Below the pieces are notes generated by a model. The model worked only from the letters and a program-made list of their open reading frames with translations. It made no database searches and had not been told where the DNA came from. Below, piece after piece: positions 57,924-64,000 of a DNA stretch of 64,000 nt (position 1 is the stretch's first letter; each line of letters opens with the position of its first letter). Origin of the DNA: JAZDRH01 sp047470865 (GTDB lineage Bacteria; Pseudomonadota; Gammaproteobacteria; Pseudomonadales; Pseudomonadaceae). A program made the translations under genes and the position numbers. Location: assembly GCF_047470865.1 (NCBI RefSeq), contig NZ_JAZDRH010000015.1, forward strand, positions 15,257 to 79,256, in the 5' to 3' direction.

Positions 57924-60833
57924 TTAGAACGCATATTTAACATGCAAACTCGCACTGCCGCCGTCGCGTTTGCCTGTGTAGGCATTGCCTTTTAAGTCGA
58001 TGGTGAGGCGCTTGTTTTCTTCTGGGTTAAAGCGCACGCCTAAAGTACCAATCGCTGTTGTGCCTTTAACGCTTGGAGAATCAATACCATAGACGGCATA
58101 GGTTGTGCCTGTGGCTTTGCCTTCAAATTCATGCTCTACACCAAAGCCTGTTAGCAATGACCAGTCGTGATTGAGCTTATAGCTGTTTTCTGCATTGGCG
58201 CGTAAACGGCTGGATTTGAGTTTGTCAAAATGGATAGGGTCACCTGCCACGGTTTTGTCATGGCTGTCAGTTTCTGTCCATAAGTATTTTAGCGATACAT
58301 CCATTTGGTTATCGTTGTTGATATCAAACACATAACCAACGCCAGCATGGGCGCTTAGGTATTTTCCTCTGAGTTTATACTCAGCTGATTCGCCCGTTGC
58401 TGCGTTACGAATATCGCTAGTCGAGTATTTGGTATTTAATCGACCGCCACGTAACGAGCCATCGATATACACGCCGTTGGCAAAGTCAAACTGCCCATAT
58501 AAACCTGCGCCGTAGTAACGGTTATCGCCTTTGCCATGTACTTTATTGGCATTATGGAATGAGTTGTAGGTGTCGTAGTTCGATGTGCCTAATTCCAAAA
58601 AGCCCGCTAGGGTTAATTGTTCATCTTGAAAGCTTAAACCTGTAGTCAACAACGAGCCGTTGGCATCAATATGCGAGCCACTGTTGTAGCGATCATAATG
58701 ACCTGAGGCTTGAATAAAGGGCACTAAGCCTTTGTGTTGGTTTTGCTCAGTAATGGCTGCGAAGGTGTTGTAGGCAATATTATCAGCACCGCGGGTGACT
58801 AGCATTAAGCCCGACAGGTTACCTTCCAGTAATGATTTAAGTTGTGGATTTACTTTAGGGCCTTCTTCTGGACCAGGACCACGTGTGCCATGTCCATTTT
58901 TAATAGTGGCTATGACTTTATTACCATCGATGCTGGTTTCTACGTCATACAACAAAGAAATACCTTGTTGAGCAAGGCCTGATGAAAGATAGCCTTCCCC
59001 TTTGCCTTCCAAACTTTTGGCATTCATTAAAATAAATTGGGTATCTGTCGCTACTAATTTACCTGAGTTAATGCCGACGACTTTAATATCAGAAGCAATG
59101 TCTTTGGTTGTGCCATCCGCATTTTTCACGTTATCAATATTAGAACCTAACACTATGCGCTCTGCATTAATCAGCGCTACATTTTTATCACCCATTTCTG
59201 GATTAATGGTGAAGTTATAATTTTGGAAGTTAGCCAGCGTGCCAATGGTAATGGATTGCTTGTTGTTGTAATTTAAGGTGTTGCCTGTGAATACATCATA
59301 AACATCAGGTTTTATGCCTGATTTTTCGTTATAACCTAAATAACCACCATAAATATCGCTTTGGGTGCTATTTATTTTATGGCTACCGTTAATAGTAATA
59401 GTGTTATCAATGGCTTTAACTTGGTGACCTGTAACTTTAATCGTCTCAGCCCCTTTAGTACTATCTGCTTTTTTTGATGTACCACTACTAATATTAAAGT
59501 CAACATACCCCCCATACAAACTACCTTTAACATTTGAACTTCCTTGCAAGTCAATTTCATTTCCATTGACTTCTGTAATACTATCAATAACATTAAATGT
59601 AAGTAAAGAATTACTATTAATAACCTCATTAGTGTGTATAACTTGACCCGCCTGAGTATCTCCAATAGATACATTAAAAACAGCAGAACCCGCAGAAATA
59701 TTATTAAACGTATGACCATCGCCTTCTATTTTTATTTTATTATCATTGACTGTTAGGTAATTTCCTTTAGCATTAAAAACTGAAGTTACTTTAGAGTCAC
59801 CTTTTTCAGCTGCAAGATCATCTGGAGATAATGATGTTGCTGTTTTTGCAGTAATATCTCCAATTTTAGCGATAAATGTGGCGTTGCCTGAGCTAATATT
59901 ATTAAAAGTATGGCCATTCCCTTTAATAAAAATTGCGTTCTCATTACTGAAAAGTTTATTATTAGAAAACTCTGCAATAATTATTATATTACTATAAGCT
60001 GCTGGATCACCTATACCAGTAATTTTCGAGGTTGTTTCACCACTCGTTATAGAGCCAACTTCATACTGAAGCGTTGTACTTCCTGAAGTAATATTATTGA
60101 TCTTATGCCCAGAATTCCCAGCAATACTAATTTTATTATTATTAGACTCAAAACTATTGTTTGAGTTTTTTGAATTAAAATTAAAAGATGCTACAGACTT
60201 TATACTGCTATCCACTCCAGACTTTATTACGTTTTCTGCACTAACATCACCTATTATGATTTGAAAATTATTACTTCCTGCATATATATTCCCATCCACC
60301 TTAACCGTGCTGTTACTTATTAAGTTCACTTCATTTGAATTACTTTGAGTAGTTTTCCCTAAAATTTGATTCTTAAAATATGTCGCTGCAGGAATATTAC
60401 CTGTGTTGTCAGGTAATGGTTCCTCGTATATTTTTGTGGGAATAACCTCTGTATGGTGTGCCAACCCACCATAAACATTGCCATCAATATTACCTTTCTC
60501 GATGGTAATTTTATTGCCATTAACTGTGGCACTATCCTGCCCACTACCCAATAAACCAGCATAGCCACCCACCACAAATTTAGGCGTATTAGCCGTGCTG
60601 TTATCGATCAATAAATCAGCGCCATTACCATCTATAAGAACACCATCACCAGCACCAACTAGGTGCTCTAGGTTGCCCGCTACGGTTGAGCTATCGGTTA
60701 AAGGTTGGCTGCCGTCATAAACATCTTGTGCAAAACTGGCTGTGCTAAACAATGTTAACAATACAGCAGAGGCTAATGCTGTCTTTTTAAATAGAGTGTT
60801 TGTTTGAGTAGTTTTTCTAGTATTCAGGCGCAT
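57924..60833 (-). CDS. Large autotransporter (type Va) with repeated passenger
   Basis: 969 residues from ATG 60833, preceded by AGGAA. An extended signal peptide (RLNTRKTTQ then LASAVLLTLFSTASFAQ), a passenger of beta-helix type from about 40 to 690 with repeated units such as GNGHTFNNISSGNATF near residues 240-480, and a C-terminal beta-barrel from about 700, ending HVKYAF with a terminal Phe. Likely an adhesin exposed at the outer membrane. It lies just upstream of phage lysis genes, but a terminator separates them. Confidence 0.88.
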   Translation of the reverse strand: MRLNTRKTTQTNTLFKKTALASAVLLTLFSTASFAQDVYDGSQPLTDSSTVAGNLEHLVGAGDGVLIDGNGADLLIDNSTANTPKFVVGGYAGLLGSGQDSATVNGNKITIEKGNIDGNVYGGLAHHTEVIPTKIYEEPLPDNTGNIPAATYFKNQILGKTTQSNSNEVNLISNSTVKVDGNIYAGSNNFQIIIGDVSAENVIKSGVDSSIKSVASFNFNSKNSNNSFESNNNKISIAGNSGHKINNITSGSTTLQYEVGSITSGETTSKITGIGDPAAYSNIIIIAEFSNNKLFSNENAIFIKGNGHTFNNISSGNATFIAKIGDITAKTATSLSPDDLAAEKGDSKVTSVFNAKGNYLTVNDNKIKIEGDGHTFNNISAGSAVFNVSIGDTQAGQVIHTNEVINSNSLLTFNVIDSITEVNGNEIDLQGSSNVKGSLYGGYVDFNISSGTSKKADSTKGAETIKVTGHQVKAIDNTITINGSHKINSTQSDIYGGYLGYNEKSGIKPDVYDVFTGNTLNYNNKQSITIGTLANFQNYNFTINPEMGDKNVALINAERIVLGSNIDNVKNADGTTKDIASDIKVVGINSGKLVATDTQFILMNAKSLEGKGEGYLSSGLAQQGISLLYDVETSIDGNKVIATIKNGHGTRGPGPEEGPKVNPQLKSLLEGNLSGLMLVTRGADNIAYNTFAAITEQNQHKGLVPFIQASGHYDRYNSGSHIDANGSLLTTGLSFQDEQLTLAGFLELGTSNYDTYNSFHNANKVHGKGDNRYYGAGLYGQFDFANGVYIDGSLRGGRLNTKYSTSDIRNAATGESAEYKLRGKYLSAHAGVGYVFDINNDNQMDVSLKYLWTETDSHDKTVAGDPIHFDKLKSSRLRANAENSYKLNHDWSLLTGFGVEHEFEGKATGTTYAVYGIDSPSVKGTTAIGTLGVRFNPEENKRLTIDLKGNAYTGKRDGGSASLHVKYAF

Positions 60834-61126
60834 TGATAATTCCTGCAGCATAGTGCTGTACAACATATCGACAATCCTAGTCGTGCTGCTAATAAGTCCT
60901 TAAGGTTTGATGGTTAAGCCTTTGGGCTTTATTAATAGAATACCTGACCTGTTTAGTGCGAAATGTGTCTAACTTCTAACTTTATCTTTTCGTCATAATT
61001 GAGTCACAGTTTTTGTGACTGTCTCATTACTATTTGTAATGATAGTATTTTCTGTATTGCTTTATCTGGCCTATCCTTTTTACTGGATAAAAAATCCACA
61101 GCTACGAGTAAATTTAAGGATTATTT

Positions 61127-61219
61127 ATGGAATTTGGACGTCGAGGCTTAGCTAAATTGGCAGCTAAAAAATATGTTGTTGAATTACTTTTAGATGATGC
61201 TGAACATATAGATGTATGA
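61127..61219 (+). CDS. Possible 30-residue peptide next to an IS remnant
   Basis: ATG with AAGGA seven bases upstream, reading MEFGRRGLAKLAAKKYVVEL, ending where the IS remnant begins. It may be the first part of a gene cut by the insertion. The region 60834-61126 upstream holds no gene; AGTCACA / TGTGACT (61002-61020) is an inverted repeat there. Confidence 0.3.
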   Translation: MEFGRRGLAKLAAKKYVVELLLDDAEHIDV

Positions 61220-61282
61220 TAAGGCCTGACTAACCCCGACACTTTTTATGGTAAAAAGATGAACAACCACAAGGGGTTAAAC

Positions 61283-61579
61283 ATGAGCAAAGGCTACCGT
61301 TATTCAGATGAGTTTAAGCAAGAAGCTGTCAACCAAGTGCCCCTCCATGGTTATGCTGTTGTAGACGTTGCTAAGCGCTTAGGCATCAGTGATAAGACGC
61401 TATACAACTGGATTAAGATCTTTTCCAAACCGGTTAAAAAACGACTGAAAGATAATGATTTACAGGCTGAGATCGCTCGTTTAAAGCGCGAACTGAAGCG
61501 TGTTGAGCAAGAGCGCAACATCTTAAAGGAGGCCGCCGTGTTCTTTGCCAGCGAGTCAAAGAACGGTACGCATTCATAA
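61283..61579 (+). CDS. IS3-family transposase OrfA
   Basis: 98 residues from ATG 61283 with AAGGGG upstream. YRYSDEFKQEAVNQV, DVAKRLGISDKTLYNWIK (HTH) and the leucine-rich RLKRELKRVEQERNILKEA are canonical for IS3 OrfA. OrfB would follow in the -1 frame. Confidence 0.88.
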   Translation: MSKGYRYSDEFKQEAVNQVPLHGYAVVDVAKRLGISDKTLYNWIKIFSKPVKKRLKDNDLQAEIARLKRELKRVEQERNILKEAAVFFASESKNGTHS

Positions 61580-61758
61580 AATCTCGTTGCCACCGTTATC
61601 CTGTGCGCCTAGTTTGCAAGGTGATGCGTGTTCACCACAGCAGCTATTACGCTTGGGTTAAAACGCCAGAGAGCAAGCGTTACAAGGATGATCAACGCTT
61701 ACTGCCTTTGGTTAAACACTATAGGCCGCCTTCTGCATATGCAAAGAAGACGGCATAA
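61552..61758 (+). pseudogene. Truncated IS3 OrfB
   Basis: In the -1 frame after OrfA, KERYAFIKSRCHRYPV, MRVHHSSYYAWVK and LLPLVKHY are the start of OrfB, then the sequence changes at about 61724. The catalytic DDE region is missing. The DNA just after, GCCGCCTTCTGCATATGC and its near-complement up to 61754, forms an imperfect palindrome. Confidence 0.75.
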
Positions 61759-61884
61759 TGCAAAAATCTGATCTTGGTTGTGCCGCTCAACTTGAATGAA
61801 GGTCAAATAAAGTTTAGGTATTTACAAGAAATTATAATACAAACTAACTAGAACACCTCTAACCTTATTTGTTGTTGGCTAAAA

Positions 61885-62250
61885 TTACTGAGATTCATAC
61901 TCAGCCAAAAATGCTTGAGGATTTCCTGCTCTTGATAAATTTTTATTATAGACTAAATCTAAATTTGATTGCTCACCGGGAAGAAATAACTCTATTTTAT
62001 TTTTATCTTGAATCAACAAGCTGTGCGGTTTATTATTTAATTGAATTACATAGTGTTTATGTTTTTGCGTTTCGTCTACCTCTGCTAAAATTATTTTTCC
62101 ATTTAGCTCATTATCTACAAACATAATTTGAATTAACGCTTTATTGTTCTCTTTTGTATCGTAACGCAACAGCCAAACCGTTGCGCCCAAATCTCCTTCG
62201 AAAGCATATACTACTTTTCCAACTTCAACCGCATTGCTTGTAGCAGACAT
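61885..62250 (-). CDS. Hypothetical protein, 121 residues
   Basis: Starts at ATG 62250 with GGGGG upstream. Beta-strand-rich: VVYAFEGDLGATVWLLRYDT, then a central basic region and LSRAGNPQAFLAEYES. No family recognised. Flanked by an IS remnant. Confidence 0.5.
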   Translation of the reverse strand: MSATSNAVEVGKVVYAFEGDLGATVWLLRYDTKENNKALIQIMFVDNELNGKIILAEVDETQKHKHYVIQLNNKPHSLLIQDKNKIELFLPGEQSNLDLVYNKNLSRAGNPQAFLAEYESQ

Positions 62251-62424
62251 AATACCCCCTAGATTACCAGTATGCTGAACCCTCAGCATAACTGTGATTA
62301 TATGCAAAAAGGGCACTATACAAGGTTCATACTACTGATTTGCTGACTTAGGCTAAAAAACTTCTCCTTTAATTTTTCAATAGAACTTACTAATGCTAAT
62401 AGATTATCGGTAGGCACTTAGTAT

Positions 62425-62682
62425 TTACTTATCATAAGGTAAGTCTTCAGGATTAACATCTATGTAGTCAGGAGCTATAGGGTGGCTGAACTGTATAGCT
62501 TCAATATGAGTTAAGCCTAGTAAAATAGCCTTCACAATACGATGCATACCATCAATTAATCTACCCTCTGAACATAAAATAATAGGATAAGCTAAATCTG
62601 CTTGATTAACTAACTTTATATGTTCAATAATACTATTACAAGTAACTTCATCAATTGTATTAAAACAATAATATTCATTCAA
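62425..62682 (-). CDS. ParB/Srx-like small protein
   Basis: 85 residues. YPIILCSEGRLIDGMHRIVKAILLGLTHIEAI matches the core of the ParB N-terminal (Srx) fold with its DGxHR motif. Found in chromosome-partition proteins and in small defence or toxin-related proteins; this one lacks an HTH domain. Function unknown. Confidence 0.55.
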   Translation of the reverse strand: MNEYYCFNTIDEVTCNSIIEHIKLVNQADLAYPIILCSEGRLIDGMHRIVKAILLGLTHIEAIQFSHPIAPDYIDVNPEDLPYDK

Positions 62683-62844
62683 TTTTTTACATCTGAAAGC
62701 ATAATATTTTTTATTGGAATCGTCTTTTATTTATCAACGATTTTATTGACATTCCAAATATAAGTACGTCCTTCAACAACTCTAAAATGATACTGCTGCC
62801 GCATAATTTATGCTCTATTAAAACTCAATATTAAATAAAAATAA

Positions 62845-63066
62845 CTATTTATTCATAGTCCCGCATTCTACACAGCGCCACTTTAACAAAGATCCTGTAG
62901 TAGAACGATAGTACCAAACAACAAGGATCCACACACCAAATGTAAGAATCGCAAGAGGGACGTTCAGTAAATAAGATACTGCATTACTATTTTCCTCGCT
63001 AAACTGTCTTGTCTGCTTTTTGCAACATATACAGTATGCCAGCTCATTCCGGATAATTGTTGCCAT
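62845..63066 (-). CDS. Small membrane zinc-ribbon protein
   Basis: 73 residues, AGAGGAAA upstream of the ATG. Two Cys pairs (CICC near 12-15 and CVEC near 65-68) flank a hydrophobic segment (LLNVPLAILTFGVWILVVWYY). No family recognised. Confidence 0.6.
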   Translation of the reverse strand: MATIIRNELAYCICCKKQTRQFSEENSNAVSYLLNVPLAILTFGVWILVVWYYRSTTGSLLKWRCVECGTMNK

Positions 63067-63145
63067 CTTTTCCTCTAAGTAAATTTTGCTGAATTAGTTA
63101 CAGTTCTGAGTAGATACTCTCACTATAGTCCATTTACAAATATAA

Positions 63146-63174
63146 TAAAAAAATCCCCGCTTAGAACGGGGATT
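63146..63174 (-). terminator. Terminator on the minus strand
   Basis: Stem AATCCCCG / CGGGGATT with a seven-base loop and a T-run on the minus strand. It ends the transcript of the secreted protein gene at 63315. Confidence 0.8.
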
Positions 63175-63314
63175 AAAGATACAACAAGGTTTTACAAAAC
63201 CGCCAATCTATCTAAAATCTAGCAGGTTTATTTCTAGATGCAAGTAAATTTGTTACCTAAATTTTTCAACGTCTTATTATACAAGAAGTAAAAAAACACG
63301 ACCAAAATTTAATT

Positions 63315-63632
63315 CTAGGTATCATTAAAACAAACTAGATAGTACTTATTACCAAACTCCACCATTAGCTCTTTCCTCTCCTGATCAGAGCTTTTCAGTG
63401 GTGAGTTATAGGCATCTACAATCATCTTTTTAATGGCATCAACATTAATAGCTACCTTTACTGTACCATCGTCATTCTTATCAACCAAGGCCATTAAGTT
63501 AGTAATTGATACTCCTTTTTGCCTTGCAGCCATTACTGACTGTGCTGTTTCTAACCAGATATCACAGCGCTCATCTGCTAGGCTAGCCTGTGTTATGATA
63601 ATCCCAATCAAGATAAAGAGTATTTTTTTCAT
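63315..63632 (-). CDS. Small secreted protein, unknown function
   Basis: 105 residues from ATG 63632. Signal peptide MKKILFILIGIIITQASLAD, then a 85-residue helical domain with two Cys (DERCDIW and LVCFND). AAAGGAAAC upstream. No family recognised. Confidence 0.65.
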   Translation of the reverse strand: MKKILFILIGIIITQASLADERCDIWLETAQSVMAARQKGVSITNLMALVDKNDDGTVKVAINVDAIKKMIVDAYNSPLKSSDQERKELMVEFGNKYYLVCFNDT

Positions 63633-63829
63633 AAAGTTTCCTTTCACTAGTGGAAACTATAGCAAATGACTAAATAAAACCTAGCACAGTATAGATTTAA
63701 TATACAATAATGTGAACTATTATATAAAATACTACCACTGCAGTGATTTCAATACAGTAAAAACAATACAAAGATATCTCTGAGTAAAACTGTAATCCCC
63801 CCATTTTCCACAGTGCTCATCTGTAGAAT

Positions 63830-64000
63830 TTAAGCTGCCTGTAATAGCTGCCTTGGCGGTACTCCTCCGATAGCAGTGTGAGGGCGTTCGTTGTTATAAC
63901 TCCAAAGCCATTGTGTAGCAAGTTCTTGAGCCTGTTCAATGCTGTCAAAGATGTTTAAATCTAACCATTCATGACGCACTGTTCGGTTAAAACGCTCAAC
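63830..64000 (-). CDS. IS3-family transposase OrfB, C-terminal part (cut by window edge)
   Basis: Minus-strand frame ending at TAA 63830: VERFNRTVRHEWLDLNIF, then WLWSYNNERPHTAIGG and PPRQLLQAA, the characteristic end of IS3 OrfB with its catalytic Glu region. The IS end is near 63791, with TGTAATCCCCCCATTTTCC. Different from the remnant at 61283. Confidence 0.85.
   Translation of the reverse strand, partial: VERFNRTVRHEWLDLNIFDSIEQAQELATQWLWSYNNERPHTAIGGVPPRQLLQAA

Noticed and set aside
59372..59719. Hydrophobic Leu/Ile-rich minus-strand frames within the autotransporter gene
   Set aside because: They are other-frame readings of Asn/Thr-rich repeats and have no independent start signals.
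61869..62126. 85-codon plus-strand frame
   Set aside because: Antisense to the 121-residue hypothetical gene, which has a ribosome site; this one has none.

Overview
The window looks like a chromosomal segment of a gammaproteobacterium of the family Pseudomonadaceae, moderately AT-rich for that family. This is an inference from gene order. Several host blocks keep the arrangement I know from Pseudomonas: msrB / aminotransferase / small hypothetical / htpX; etfB-etfA facing an ETF-quinone oxidoreductase; sbp-cysT-cysW-cysA; and arsC / wrbA / DUF2069. A small-genome relative such as Thiopseudomonas would fit, but I cannot prove the species.

Region 1 (1-22165) is most of a lambda-like tailed prophage, with its left end outside the window. 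Rightward early genes start at a CI-type repressor (15158) and run to the integrase (20936-21985), which lies next to a 3' fragment of tRNA-Leu(CAA), the right attachment site. Leftward genes run from a Cro-like gene through CII-like, DksA/TraR-like, Ash-like and Bro-N antirepressor genes to a primase-helicase, a Q-like gene, a terminator in the tR' position, a holin, terminase and portal. Inserted between the late tail-like gene and the terminase is an AT-rich cargo of three genes (4259-7996). It reads as a Lamassu / DdmABC-type (ABC-3C) defence system: DUF4297-like nuclease, small middle protein, SMC-like ATPase. A dead staphylococcal-nuclease fragment sits beside it. Ten copies of an AACCCTAG motif and an alternating CG tract lie between the primase and Q genes.

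Region 2 (22216-47133) is host chromosome. It holds tRNA-Gln; an orphan cbb3 oxidase subunit I gene with a tiny membrane ORF, a LysR regulator and a strongly degenerate second CcoN-like protein; a duplicated tRNA-Gly/tRNA-Glu cassette broken by an assembly gap; msrB, aminotransferase and htpX; ETF genes with a PsrA-like operator between them; a decayed membrane-protein gene; two sulfate-binding proteins and the sulfate ABC transporter, with an XRE-cupin regulator and a BenE-type transporter in between; arsC, wrbA, DUF2069; a barstar-domain protein; and tRNA-Met.

Region 3 (47088-56385) is a complete-looking filamentous (inovirus) prophage integrated in the 3' end of tRNA-Met(CAU), flanked by 47-bp direct repeats. 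It encodes a tyrosine integrase, a replication initiator, a Zot-like assembly ATPase, a DUF2523 protein, a cysteine-rich attachment protein, the major coat protein, small membrane proteins, an ssDNA-binding protein, and a divergent regulator pair. A noncoding block carries a 17-bp perfect hairpin.

Region 4 (56386-64000) is a degraded mosaic. It contains a second, N-terminally deleted copy of the same integrase fused by deletion to a spanin (Rz) gene, an endolysin, a large autotransporter, an IS3 remnant, small hypothetical genes, and the end of another IS3-type transposase at the right edge.
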